Part shown: in pieces, positions 16,516 through 24,740 of the stretch
Numbering within the stretch: position 1 is the first letter of the stretch
Layout: the number at the start of each line of letters is the position of its first letter
Assembly: GCF_011492945.1 (NCBI RefSeq)
Contig: NZ_CP045119.1
Coordinates: forward strand, 62,001-126,000
Origin: Rubrobacter tropicus
GTDB taxonomy: Bacteria; Actinomycetota; Rubrobacteria; Rubrobacterales; Rubrobacteraceae
DNA: 64,000 nucleotides
Direction: 5' to 3'
Position numbers and translations under genes: made by a program
Notes under the pieces: model-generated
What the model saw: only the letters and a program-made list of their open reading frames with translations
Database searches by the model: none
Told to the model about the DNA's origin: nothing

Positions 16516-17043
16516 CTATCGGAAGAGATCCGAGACGGCGCAACGGAAGCCGGGCAGGGCCTCGAACCCTTCCAGCACGCCCTCCTCTTCGTGCGTCCTC
16601 GCCAGGCCGTCCGGGGTGTGGGCGACCACCTCCCGCGTGCGCGGGTAGACGACCCACACGAGCGGGGTGCCCGCGGCCAGGTAGTCGCGAACCTTCTCGC
16701 GCACGTCGCCGGCCTTCTCTCCGGGCGAAACCACCTCGACCGCGAGGTCGGGCGCCACGTTCCAGAACGCTTCGGGAACGCCTGCGTCCGGCACATGGTC
16801 TGGTCTAACGTAGAAGATATCGGGTCCGCGCACCGTGGCCGGGTCCCGGCTGAGCACGAACCCCGATTCGACACCGACGGATCCCCCGGGACCTCTCTCG
16901 GACCATCGCTCCAGCCTGGAGCCCAACCTCAACGCCACTATCCCGTGCAGGCCTCCGGGCGGCATCTCCTCGACCACCTCACCCCGCACCAGGGAACGCC
17001 ACTTGCCGTCGCCCGGCAAGTTCCAGAATTCCTCTACGGTCAT
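16516..17043 (-). CDS. Uma2 family (DUF820) putative restriction endonuclease-like protein
   Basis: A 175-residue PD-(D/E)XK-fold protein of the Uma2 family, common in cyanobacteria and Rubrobacter-type actinobacteria. Family features: MTVEEFWNLP at the start, RGEVVEEMPPGGLHG near residue 20-35, RGPDIFYVRPD (catalytic Asp), and APDLAVEVVSPGEKAGDVREK (the E-V-V-S-P motif with trailing Lys). The function of the family is poorly defined; many are thought to be inactive or transposon-derived nucleases. The frame opens at 17091, but ATG 17043 matches the family start. Confidence 0.85.
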   Translation of the reverse strand: MTVEEFWNLPGDGKWRSLVRGEVVEEMPPGGLHGIVALRLGSRLERWSERGPGGSVGVESGFVLSRDPATVRGPDIFYVRPDHVPDAGVPEAFWNVAPDLAVEVVSPGEKAGDVREKVRDYLAAGTPLVWVVYPRTREVVAHTPDGLARTHEEEGVLEGFEALPGFRCAVSDLFR

Positions 17044-17149
17044 CGGCCTCGACCTTAGAGCACCCAAAGCGCCTTCTCCTCGAAGAGACAATCGCCCGAT
17101 AAAACCATGCTAGCACACCGCATATGCCCGGCAGAACGCGGAGTTTGCT

Positions 17150-18358
17150 TTAGACGGGGAGCTTCTCCCACCGCCCTATGGCACCCTTGCACTCTTCGAG
17201 TCCCGGCACGAGCGCGACCCTGACGTAGCCCTCGCCGCCGGCCCCGAACGAGCGGCCAGGGGCAACGACTATGCCCTCGTCGAGCAGGCGCATGGCGTAG
17301 GCTTCGTCGTCACCGGCGAACGCCTGGGGCACGGTCACCCAGAGGTAGAAGCTCGCGTCCGTGGGGAGGTACTGGAGACCGATCCTGTCGAAGAAGTCTT
17401 CGAAGAGCGCCCGCTTCTCGCCGAAGATTCTACGTCGCTTCTCCACGTGTTCATCGTCTCTCCACGCTGTGGTGGCGGCGTCTTGCACGAAAGACTGGGT
17501 GGCGACGCCGACGGAGGGACGGAGCTTCTTGAGGGCGGAGATCAACTCAGGGTCGCCGGCCATCATCGCAGAGCGGTAGCCGGTCATGCCGCTGCGTTTG
17601 GAGAGGGAGCAGAACGCCAGGGTTCGCTCCTTCGTGATCTCCAGAATAGAGGGCGGCGGTTCGCCCGAGTAGAGGTCGTTGTAGCACTCGTCCGAGAAGA
17701 GGAGGATGTCGTGCTCGCGGCAGAAGGCGGATACCTCTTCGAGGTAATCGTATGACGCTTTGGCTCCGGTCGGGTTGTGGGGGTGGTTGATCCAGATTAT
17801 CCGGACCTTTTCCGGGTCCACGGATCTCGTCGGTAGCCGGAAGCCTTCTTCCCGCGTCAACTCCACGGGCGAAGCCTCGCCGCCGGCGAAGAGCGTCCCC
17901 CTCTCGTAGACCGGATAGCCCGGCGTGCCGTAGGCGACGCCGCGCCTCTCGTGCGAGGGGTGCAGGAAGGCGAGCGGGGCGTGGAAGATGGCCTCCTTGG
18001 AACCCGTGGCCGGCAGGACTTCCGTCTCGGGGTCGAGCGCTACGCCGTGGCGTCGTCCCATCCAGCCTGTGAAAGCCTCTCGCAGCTCCTTTTTTCCGGC
18101 CGTGGTCGGGTAGCGGCTGTTCTCGGTGACGCCGTCTTTCAGGGCCTGCCTTATAGGCGTGTCCGTCGGTTCGCGGGGGTCGCCGGTGCCGAAATCGAAG
18201 GTCTCCCGTCCGTTCTCTTCGAGCTCCTTGCGGCGTTCGTCGAGGCGCAGGAGGGGGTAGGCGCCCTGGCCCTCCAGGACGGGGTTCAGGAGCAGGGGGC
18301 GTGGTCTCCCGGTGGTCGAGGTATCTTCGGTCGGTGGTGTCGCGCGGGGTGTCGGCAC
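17150..18358 (-). CDS. dapC: Succinyldiaminopimelate aminotransferase (class I/II, PLP)
   Basis: Fold-type I aminotransferase of about 402 residues. In this setting it probably converts N-succinyl-2-amino-6-ketopimelate to N-succinyl-LL-DAP between DapD and DapE. Signatures: PATGSKEAIFHAPLAFL, the NHPHNPTGA motif, the SDECYNDLY Asp/Tyr PLP contacts, and the SLSKRSGMTGYR segment with the Schiff-base lysine. The first about 30 residues are Pro/Thr-rich and may not be translated; GTG 18358 is the longest start. It is divergent from lysA across an intergenic region of 78 bases. The specific substrate is inferred from the neighbouring dapD, dapE and lysA. Confidence 0.82.
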   Translation of the reverse strand: MPTPRATPPTEDTSTTGRPRPLLLNPVLEGQGAYPLLRLDERRKELEENGRETFDFGTGDPREPTDTPIRQALKDGVTENSRYPTTAGKKELREAFTGWMGRRHGVALDPETEVLPATGSKEAIFHAPLAFLHPSHERRGVAYGTPGYPVYERGTLFAGGEASPVELTREEGFRLPTRSVDPEKVRIIWINHPHNPTGAKASYDYLEEVSAFCREHDILLFSDECYNDLYSGEPPPSILEITKERTLAFCSLSKRSGMTGYRSAMMAGDPELISALKKLRPSVGVATQSFVQDAATTAWRDDEHVEKRRRIFGEKRALFEDFFDRIGLQYLPTDASFYLWVTVPQAFAGDDEAYAMRLLDEGIVVAPGRSFGAGGEGYVRVALVPGLEECKGAIGRWEKLPV

Positions 18359-18436
18359 GGGGTATATTCTCCCCTACGGCTCCGGTAACAGGAGCGAAGA
18401 ATATAGCACTTCCACTGCGGAGCGAGGAGGAGGGTC
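18359..18436. promoter_or_regulatory. Divergent promoter region between dapC and lysA
   Basis: A 78-base spacer separating the two divergent starts, with locally AT-richer tracts (GGTATATTCT at 18360-18369; AATATAGC near 18398). A GAGGAGGAGGG ribosome binding site precedes TTG 18437. No operator palindrome was recognised. Confidence 0.45.
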
Positions 18437-19687
18437 TTGGACGACTTCTACTACGAGGGGGACGGCCTCCGCTGCGAGGGGGTCGCGCTCGAGGAGATCG
18501 CGCACGCGGTCGGAACACCTACCTACGTCTACAGCCACGCCGCCATCGAGAAAGCCTACAACGAACTCGACGAGGCCTTCTCGGGCCTCGACCACCTGGT
18601 CTGCTACGCGGTCAAGGCGAACGGGAACCTCGCGGTGCTGCGGGCTCTCGCCTCTCTCGGGGCCGGGGCGGACATAGTCTCTGGGGGGGAGCTCTACCGG
18701 GCGATGCGGGCCGGGTTCGACCCCAAGAAGGTGGTCTTCGCGGGCGTGGGCAAGACCGAGCAGGAGCTCATGGCCGGTCTCGGGGAGCGCATCCTGCTCT
18801 TCAACGTCGAGTCGGCCTCCGAGTTGGAGCGACTGGAGCAGATCGCGGCCCGCTTCGGCAAGCGCGCCCGCGTCTCGTTGCGGGTCAACCCCGACGTGGA
18901 CGCCGGCAGCCACGACCACATCACGACAGGGAGGGAGCGAGACAAGTTCGGCATCCCGGTGGACCAGGCGCTGGCGCTCGCCGAGAGGGCCAAAGAGTAC
19001 GGTTGCGTGGACATCATCGGGGTGCACCAGCACATAGGGTCCCAGATCACCAAGCTGGACCCCTTCAAGGACTCCGTCGAGAGGTCGGCCGGCCTGGTCG
19101 ACGAGCTGAAAGCCCGTCACTTCGACATCCGGTACTTCAACATCGGGGGCGGCCTCGGCATCCGGTACAAGGACGAGGAGACGCCGACGCCCGGGGAGTT
19201 GGTCGAAGCCATCCGCCCGACGCTGGAGGCCTCGGGGACGAAGATCCTATGCGAGATGGGCCGCTTTATCTCGGGCGCCGCCGGCGTGTTGCTGACGGGC
19301 GTCGTCTACCGCAAGAAGAGCGGCGAGAAGGACTTCATAGTCGCCGACGCCGGGATGAACGACCTGTTGCGACCGAGCCTCTACGACGCCCACCACGAGA
19401 TCCGGGCCGTAAAACAGAACGGCTCCGTGACGGGCGCCGACCTCGTGGGCCCCGTCTGCGAGTCCGGCGACTACCTGGCCCGCGACCGCGAGCTTCCCGA
19501 TGCCCAAGAAGGCGACCTCCTCGCCGTCATGGGCGCCGGCGCCTACGGCTTCTCGATGGCCTCGAACTACAACTCCCGTCCCCGGCCGGCGGAGGTCATG
19601 GTAAGCGGCGACCGCTGGGCCGTGGTGAGGGAGCGCGAGCACTACGCGGACCTGGTAAAGGGCGAGCTGGTGCCGGCGTTTTTGTAG
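18437..19687 (+). CDS. lysA: Diaminopimelate decarboxylase
   Basis: Decarboxylates meso-DAP to L-lysine, the final step of the pathway. A fold-type III PLP enzyme of 416 residues. The Schiff-base lysine is in CYAVKANGN near residue 60. The substrate and PLP loops read VGVHQHIGSQI-like (IIGVHQHIGSQI) and FNIGGGLGI. Both C-terminal active-site motifs are present (EMGRFISGAAGVLLT and GPVCESGDYLARDRELP). Start TTG 18437 has a strong GA-rich RBS. Its TAG stop is followed by an octad repeat array. Confidence 0.95.
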   Translation: MDDFYYEGDGLRCEGVALEEIAHAVGTPTYVYSHAAIEKAYNELDEAFSGLDHLVCYAVKANGNLAVLRALASLGAGADIVSGGELYRAMRAGFDPKKVVFAGVGKTEQELMAGLGERILLFNVESASELERLEQIAARFGKRARVSLRVNPDVDAGSHDHITTGRERDKFGIPVDQALALAERAKEYGCVDIIGVHQHIGSQITKLDPFKDSVERSAGLVDELKARHFDIRYFNIGGGLGIRYKDEETPTPGELVEAIRPTLEASGTKILCEMGRFISGAAGVLLTGVVYRKKSGEKDFIVADAGMNDLLRPSLYDAHHEIRAVKQNGSVTGADLVGPVCESGDYLARDRELPDAQEGDLLAVMGAGAYGFSMASNYNSRPRPAEVMVSGDRWAVVREREHYADLVKGELVPAFL

Positions 19688-19735
19688 TTGTAGCTTGCCA
19701 GCCGGTCAGCATTTCAGCCTGTCGGCTTTGAGTTG
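19685..19735. repeat. Octad repeat array after lysA
   Basis: After the TAG stop of lysA the sequence shows 8-bp units: AGCTTGCC, AGCCGGTC, AGCATTTC, AGCCTGTC, GGCTTTGA (19692-19731). This is the 8-bp version of the repeat family seen elsewhere in the window. Confidence 0.7.
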
Positions 19736-20480
19736 GCGCGTCTATACGCTGGGGGAGAGGTCCGATCTCGAGGCGGCCGTCCGGTCTATGAGCTCGGCCG
19801 TGTTGCCCGAGTTCATGCACCACGACGCGGCGGTGAACCGTTGTTGGGGCAGGCTCTTCGCTGACTTCGCCGGGTTTCAGGTTGCGGTCTGCGATGACGA
19901 TGACCACGTCGTCGCGGCCGGGAACTCTATTCCTTTTGTCTGGAATGGGCGCCTCTATGGGTTGCCTGGCGGGGTGGGGGAGACCGTTGGGCGGGGTGTG
20001 GGAGACCTCGAAGCGGGGCGGGGTCCGACGGTGGCTTCGACGCTGCTGGCCATGGTTACGCCCGGTCATCAGGGGCGGGGGTTGAGCGCGGTAGTCCTGC
20101 GCGCGATGAAGGAGGAGGCCGCCGGGCGGGGGCTCGCGGCGATGATCGCGCCGGTAAGGCCGACGTTGAAGGACCGTTACCCGCTCACCCCCATGGAGCG
20201 CTACGCCCGCTGGAAGCGGGACGATGGGTTGCCGTTCGACCCGTGGCTGCGGGTGCATCGGAGGCTCGGTGCTGAGATCCTGCGCGTCGCGCCCCGGGCC
20301 ATGAGGATCTCGGGCACGGTGGGGGAGTGGGAAGCCTGGACGGGGATGCGGTTCCCTGAGAGCGGCCCCTATGTGGTGCCGGGTGCCCTCTGCCCCGTCC
20401 GGATGGACCTCGAACTGGACCTCGGCACCTACGAGGAGCCGAACGTCTGGATGCGACACCCGATCGGGACCAAAAGATAG
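19728..20480 (+). CDS. GNAT-like acyltransferase
   Basis: A 250-residue protein resembling GCN5-related N-acetyltransferases. The segment TVASTLLAMVTPGHQGRGLS followed by AVVLRAMKEEAAGRGLAAMI matches the acetyl-CoA binding motif A and the following helix. The later part (ERYARWKRDDGLPFDPWLR) is of a type found in larger, poorly described GNAT proteins. The substrate is unknown. The start is uncertain: TTG 19728 lies in the repeat array, and ATG 19788 would remove the first strand. The stop overlaps the start of the next acetyltransferase gene, so the two are co-translated. Confidence 0.6.
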   Translation: MSWRVYTLGERSDLEAAVRSMSSAVLPEFMHHDAAVNRCWGRLFADFAGFQVAVCDDDDHVVAAGNSIPFVWNGRLYGLPGGVGETVGRGVGDLEAGRGPTVASTLLAMVTPGHQGRGLSAVVLRAMKEEAAGRGLAAMIAPVRPTLKDRYPLTPMERYARWKRDDGLPFDPWLRVHRRLGAEILRVAPRAMRISGTVGEWEAWTGMRFPESGPYVVPGALCPVRMDLELDLGTYEEPNVWMRHPIGTKR

Positions 20481-21007
20481 TGCTGCGGGGAGAGAAGGTG
20501 ACGCTCAGGGCCGTTACGCGGGACGACTTGCCCCGCCTGCTAGGGTTCGCGAACGACCTGGAGGTCGAGCTCGCGGGCGGCGACCCGCCGGTCCCGCGGA
20601 CGCTCGAGGGTTTGCAGAAGGACTTCGAGAGGGAGGCCTCGGACCCGCCGCGCGACAGGACCAACTTCGTCATCGAGGCCGACGGTGGGTGCATCGGCAC
20701 CTGCGGCCTCTTCAACATCGACGCGAACGCCAGGCACGCCGAGCTCGGCATCGGTATTGGAGATAAAGAGTACTGGGGGCGGGGTTACGGGCGGGAGGCC
20801 GTGGGCCTGCTGCTTGGCTACGCTTTTCGGTTGAGGAACTTGAGGCGGGTCTGGCTCGAGGTCCATGCCGCGAACGGGCGCGCGATCCGCTCCTATCGCT
20901 CCTGTGGTTTCGTGGAGGAGGGCAGGATGAGGGAGCACGTCTGGCTCGGCGGGCGGTACGTGGACAACGTCATCATGGGCGTGCTGCGCGAGGAGTGGGA
21001 AGGGTAG
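20480..21007 (+). CDS. GNAT family N-acetyltransferase (RimJ/RimL type)
   Basis: A 175-residue acetyltransferase. N-terminal LRGEKVTLRAVTRDDLPRLL is the usual RimJ-like beginning. The acetyl-CoA loop reads IGDKEYWGRGYGREAVGLLL near residues 93-112. C-terminal motif B reads LEVHAANGRAIRSYRSCGF followed by EEGRMREHVW. Members modify protein N-termini or small amines, and the substrate is not predictable. GTG 20480 overlaps the stop of the gene before it. Confidence 0.85.
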   Translation: MLRGEKVTLRAVTRDDLPRLLGFANDLEVELAGGDPPVPRTLEGLQKDFEREASDPPRDRTNFVIEADGGCIGTCGLFNIDANARHAELGIGIGDKEYWGRGYGREAVGLLLGYAFRLRNLRRVWLEVHAANGRAIRSYRSCGFVEEGRMREHVWLGGRYVDNVIMGVLREEWEG

Positions 21008-21079
21008 TAGTTAAAGAAGGCCGCACGCCCGCATCGTCTTATCCCGGAGGGAGAACCCCGCTCTCTGGCATACTCCGGG

Positions 21080-21802
21080 CTAGAGCTTTGCCAGGGAGTC
21101 GAGGTGCCCGGCCAGTTCCCCTGGTGCGGCGAAGAACGGCAGGTGGCCCGTCGCCATCGAGACTACCTTCTCGCAGGGCAACTCGGTGTACATCTTCTCC
21201 TGGGCGGCGGGGCTGACGGCCCTATCCTGGGTGGTGCGTACGTAGGTTCTCCGCACGCTCCCGAAGCTACCCTCCGTCACTTCCACAGGTGTTGCCAACG
21301 GGGCGAGTGGTTGGGGGGTGATCAGACGCCGGGCCCGCTCGAAGTCTTCCTCCGGACAGTCGTGGTAGAGGGCCTTTCTCATCCCCTCTTCGGACAGGAT
21401 GATCCGGCCCCGGTCCTCGTCCACCTCGGCGCTCTGCAGCACCACCGAATCGCCATCTTCCTGCGACGCCTCTATGGCGCTCTTTCCACCGGGCAGCAGC
21501 AACGCGCACAGGTAGACGAGCTTCCCTATCTTCTCGGGGCGCCGCTCGGCGGCCTGGCTGATGACGGTGCCGCTCAAGCTGTGCCCCACGAGCACCCCGG
21601 GCCCGGACAGGGCATCGAGCGCCTCGACGACGCGATCCGTGTAGCCCTCCAACGTGACCTCCGCGGCCGGGGTCCGGTCCTCGCCGTGTCCCGGCAGATC
21701 GAACCTCACGACCTCGTGACCGGACCGCTCCAGAAGGGGGGCGACCCCATCCCAGCACCACGCGCCGTGCCACGCGCCGTGGATCAATACGAATGTACTC
21801 AT
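21080..21802 (-). CDS. Alpha/beta hydrolase (methylesterase-like)
   Basis: A 240-residue alpha/beta hydrolase of the group that includes plant methyl-salicylate esterases and hydroxynitrile lyases. The oxyanion region is FVLIHGAWHGAWCW, the nucleophile elbow GHSLSG holds the serine, an acid is placed in YVRTTQDRAVS, and the catalytic histidine lies in MATGHLPFFAAP. The substrate is unknown. ATG start at 21802. It stands alone, and the gene to its right is divergent. Confidence 0.85.
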   Translation of the reverse strand: MSTFVLIHGAWHGAWCWDGVAPLLERSGHEVVRFDLPGHGEDRTPAAEVTLEGYTDRVVEALDALSGPGVLVGHSLSGTVISQAAERRPEKIGKLVYLCALLLPGGKSAIEASQEDGDSVVLQSAEVDEDRGRIILSEEGMRKALYHDCPEEDFERARRLITPQPLAPLATPVEVTEGSFGSVRRTYVRTTQDRAVSPAAQEKMYTELPCEKVVSMATGHLPFFAAPGELAGHLDSLAKL

Positions 21803-21934
21803 TCCTGAACCTTTCCTGGCTTGCCCTCGTCAGAGTTCCCCCGGGATCATACGTGCTCCTCGTTCGTCTTATCGTAAAGCCTTTCGCCCGTGCCCCCGGC
21901 CTGCCCGGGCGCCGTGATGGACACCAGGCCGGGG

Positions 21935-22064
21935 TCGGTTTACGAAACGGGGAGGGACGGCCCGGCAACCTTTGGGACCGTTTTTCGTAACGTCTGGATA
22001 GCCGCTCCGTAAACCGCTCTGTAAAACGACCACCCCGCACGGCGTGGGTTAGAATCGGCGGGAG
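21935..22064 (+). promoter_or_regulatory. Promoter region of the AAA ATPase gene with TAGAAT -10 box
   Basis: TAGAAT at 22050-22055 lies 9 bases before ATG 22065, so transcription would start within a few bases of the start codon (leaderless or nearly so). Upstream are several related GTTTACGAAACGG / CCGTTTTTCGTAAC / CCGTAAAC / CTGTAAAAC motifs (21938-22027), two of them in inverted orientation, possibly regulator sites. Confidence 0.5.
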
Positions 22065-23618
22065 ATGAAGGTCAGGGTCCATTTTCCTCTAGCCTCAGAA
22101 GGCCACCTCGGGCGGGCAGCCGCCGCGGCGGCCGGCCACGCCTCGTACGGGGTCTCGGGGACGAACGGCCGGGCGCGGGTCTCCGTCGAGCTCGACCTGC
22201 CGGCCGATTGGCGGCTGCTAGACGACTTCGCCGGCCTCCTGCGCGGCGAGAGAGAGGCCGGGTACGCGGCGGACGGCGCCCCGATCTCGGGCGAGGAGCT
22301 CTTCGCGGGGATGCGGTGTTTCTTGCGCAAGCAGCGATCCGGGGCGGCGGCCAGGGAGTGGTGCACGCCCAGGCACCTTGAGGACAAGCAGCTCTTCCCT
22401 TGCCGTCAGATCCACCTCTACGACAACGACCACCTGACGAACAACTCCTGGTACGCCTACGGGCGGATGGAAGAGGACGCCGTCTTCCGGGTGGACAAGG
22501 AAGCCATAACGGACCGAGTCCTCTCCGACCTCGGCCCGTGCGTCCACTGCCCCATCCTCGACCTCGACGCGACGGCCGAGCTCGTCGCCCGCCTCCCCGA
22601 GAAGATCGAACCCGGCAAAGATAGCGCCTGGTCTTACCGCGAGAAGGGCCCCCTATCAGAATGGAAGGTCGCGAAGACGCGCGAAGGCCGCGACCCGGCC
22701 AGGGCGCCCATTTCAGAGGATAGGGAGGGCATCTTCGAGCGGCTGGCGCGGAGCGTGAGGAGCGGCGGGGCGAACGTGGCGGCGGCGAGCGGGGCGGCGC
22801 CCGGTAGCCGCAACGTGCCGCCCACCCGCTACGAGGACGTCGGCGGGATGCGCGAGACCATAGAGATGGTCAGGGAGGCCGTCGAGCTCCCCATAACGCA
22901 CCCCGAGATCTTCAAGAAGATGGGCATCAGGCCGCACAAGGGCATCCTGTTTTATGGTCCTCCGGGGACGGGGAAGACGTTGCTCGCCCGGGCCGTCGCG
23001 CACGAGAGCGGGGCGCACTTCATAGCGGTCTCGGGGCCCGAGATCCTCAACAAGTTCTGGGGCCAGAGCGAGGCGAAGCTCCGCTCCATCTTCGGCGAGG
23101 CCCGCGCCAAGGCGCCGGCGATAGTCCTCTTCGACGAGATCGACTCCTTCGCCTCGTCCCGCGACGCGATGAGCGAGAGCTTCGAGGCCACCCTCGTCTC
23201 CCAACTCCTCTCGCTGATGGACGGCCTCAACGACCTCGGGAGGGTCTGCGTCATAGCGACCACCAACCGCCCGTCCGCCCTCGACTCGGCCCTCAGGCGC
23301 CCCGGCCGCTTCGACCACGAGATAGAGGTCGGCCTGCCAGACGCTGAAGCGCGATTGCACATCCTCAAGATCCATGCCAGAGGAATGCCCACGGACCCGG
23401 ATCTCGACCTGGAGCAGATCGCCCGGGCGACGGGCGGCTACTCGGGCGCCGACCTCGAAGCCCTCTGTCGGGAGGCCGCCCTCGTCTGCATGAGGCGCAC
23501 CATAAACCTCCGCGACTTCGAGAAGCGCATAGCCCCGCACCAGCTCTCCGCCCTCTCCGTTACCACCTACGACTTCCGCACCGCCACCAAACGCGTCGGC
23601 GCCTCCATCCGGCGCTAG
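22065..23618 (+). CDS. CDC48/FtsH-like AAA ATPase with a novel cysteine-containing N-terminal region
   Basis: A 517-residue protein with one AAA module. The ATPase part starts near residue 250 (PTRYEDVGGMRETI). It has Walker A GPPGTGKT, Walker B IVLFDEID, an NRPSALDSALRRPGRFD sensor/arginine-finger region and a GYSGADLEALCREAALVC lid, all close to proteasome-associated and CDC48-type AAA proteins. The first 240 residues match nothing I recognise. They include MRCFLRK, REWCTPRHLEDKQLFPCRQ and a CVHC pair, a possible metal- or substrate-binding domain. No protease domain follows, so it should act as an unfoldase or remodelling factor. ATG start with a short or absent leader. Confidence 0.82.
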   Translation: MKVRVHFPLASEGHLGRAAAAAAGHASYGVSGTNGRARVSVELDLPADWRLLDDFAGLLRGEREAGYAADGAPISGEELFAGMRCFLRKQRSGAAAREWCTPRHLEDKQLFPCRQIHLYDNDHLTNNSWYAYGRMEEDAVFRVDKEAITDRVLSDLGPCVHCPILDLDATAELVARLPEKIEPGKDSAWSYREKGPLSEWKVAKTREGRDPARAPISEDREGIFERLARSVRSGGANVAAASGAAPGSRNVPPTRYEDVGGMRETIEMVREAVELPITHPEIFKKMGIRPHKGILFYGPPGTGKTLLARAVAHESGAHFIAVSGPEILNKFWGQSEAKLRSIFGEARAKAPAIVLFDEIDSFASSRDAMSESFEATLVSQLLSLMDGLNDLGRVCVIATTNRPSALDSALRRPGRFDHEIEVGLPDAEARLHILKIHARGMPTDPDLDLEQIARATGGYSGADLEALCREAALVCMRRTINLRDFEKRIAPHQLSALSVTTYDFRTATKRVGASIRR

Positions 23619-23745
23619 GCCGGAACTTCTAGCCCATTTGGGTGAGCCTTTTCGGGCTACCCAAAGATCCCCCATGCAAGCGAAGTAACGATTCAGGCGA
23701 TGGTCGATCATGCCCTCATTGCGAAAGACGACCGAGGAGATCGCG

Positions 23746-24600
23746 ATGGAGCAACACGTTTTTGGCAGGATCGTCACGCTTAGGGCGTCGGTCATGGTGG
23801 TTGTAGGACTGTTGTTGGCTTTAATGGCCGTGGCCCCGCAGGTTGGGGCGCAGACGGCTCCCCCGGATCAGAGGGCCGTCTCGGCCGAGGAAGAGGCCAA
23901 CGGCTTCCCGGTCTCCTACACGGACGCCAAGGGCAAGAACGCGTTCCAGTGCCTCGGGGACCAGGAGCTGTGCGCCATAGAGGACCCGGCCAACATACAA
24001 GAGGTGGTCTACTGGTCCGCCGAGGCGAACATGCCGGTGGGCCGGCCCGACGCCCAGGGACGGCGGGGTCAGGCCAGCCTTCTTATGTCCGTCGAGGGCG
24101 CTTTTGATCCCGACGCCGGGAACGCCCCGACCACCGCGGGCCTCATCCTGATCCAGGCCGACGGCCTCAGGCCCAACACGGCATACACGGTGATCTTCCC
24201 GTACGGTAAGTTCCGGGTCACCACCGACGACAGGGGACAGTTCCCGAGGAACGCCCAGACGCTCCGCGAGGCCGGTTGCGACCTCGAGCCGGGCGAGACT
24301 TGCGACTTCTCGCTCGCCCTCAGGAGCCAGGTCTTCAACAACTTCCTGAGGTGGGACCCCGCGGTCGCCCCCGCGGCACCGGCCGGCTACCACGGCAACC
24401 CCGACGTGCTCCACACGGTCGTGGGAAGCCTGATCCGGGACTCCAGGGGTAACTTCCAGAACTACTTCAGGATAGAGGGTCCGAACGCCGGCAACACGAG
24501 GCCCGCCGCGCAGGCGAACAGGTTCTCCGTCATCGGCCAGAGGACCAGGGACACCCAGACCGACCCCGCCCCCCCGGAGCTGGCAGGCCTCGCCCGCTAA
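23746..24600 (+). CDS. Secreted protein of unknown function
   Basis: About 284 residues with a clear signal peptide (RASVMVVVGLLLALMAVAPQ then VGAQ, cleavage near residue 35). The mature part is about 250 residues with four cysteines (QCLGDQELC; REAGCDLEPGETC) that could form two disulfides. It includes a beta-rich segment on ligand-like phrasing (AGLILIQADGLRPNTAYTVI). I do not recognise the family. ATG 23746 is preceded by GAGGAG at suitable distance; an ATG at 23710 is also in frame. The TAA stop is followed by two strong hairpins. Confidence 0.75.
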   Translation: MEQHVFGRIVTLRASVMVVVGLLLALMAVAPQVGAQTAPPDQRAVSAEEEANGFPVSYTDAKGKNAFQCLGDQELCAIEDPANIQEVVYWSAEANMPVGRPDAQGRRGQASLLMSVEGAFDPDAGNAPTTAGLILIQADGLRPNTAYTVIFPYGKFRVTTDDRGQFPRNAQTLREAGCDLEPGETCDFSLALRSQVFNNFLRWDPAVAPAAPAGYHGNPDVLHTVVGSLIRDSRGNFQNYFRIEGPNAGNTRPAAQANRFSVIGQRTRDTQTDPAPPELAGLAR

Positions 24601-24610
24601 ACCAAAAAAC

Positions 24611-24626
24611 GGGGAGAAGACTCCCC
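24611..24626 (+). terminator. Short hairpin after the secreted protein gene
   Basis: GGGGAG / CTCCCC stem (24611-24616 with 24621-24626), 4-base loop, directly after an A-rich tract. No T run. Confidence 0.45.
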
Positions 24627-24637
24627 AAACCACCGTT

Positions 24638-24672
24638 CACCTGCCCCCTTCCGCCATGGAAGGGGGCAGGTG
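24638..24672 (+). terminator. Perfect 15-bp hairpin
   Basis: CACCTGCCCCCTTCC (24638-24652) pairs without mismatch with GGAAGGGGGCAGGTG (24658-24672) around a 5-base loop. It lies 38 bases after the stop of the secreted protein gene and 69 bases before the next start. Probably a terminator or RNA 3'-end stabiliser, without a T run. Confidence 0.55.
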
Positions 24673-24740
24673 CCGTTACGTGCCCCGACGGTCTCGTATG
24701 CTGGCGGATCGAACGCCCGTCGAGTACGCTGCGCCCCAGG

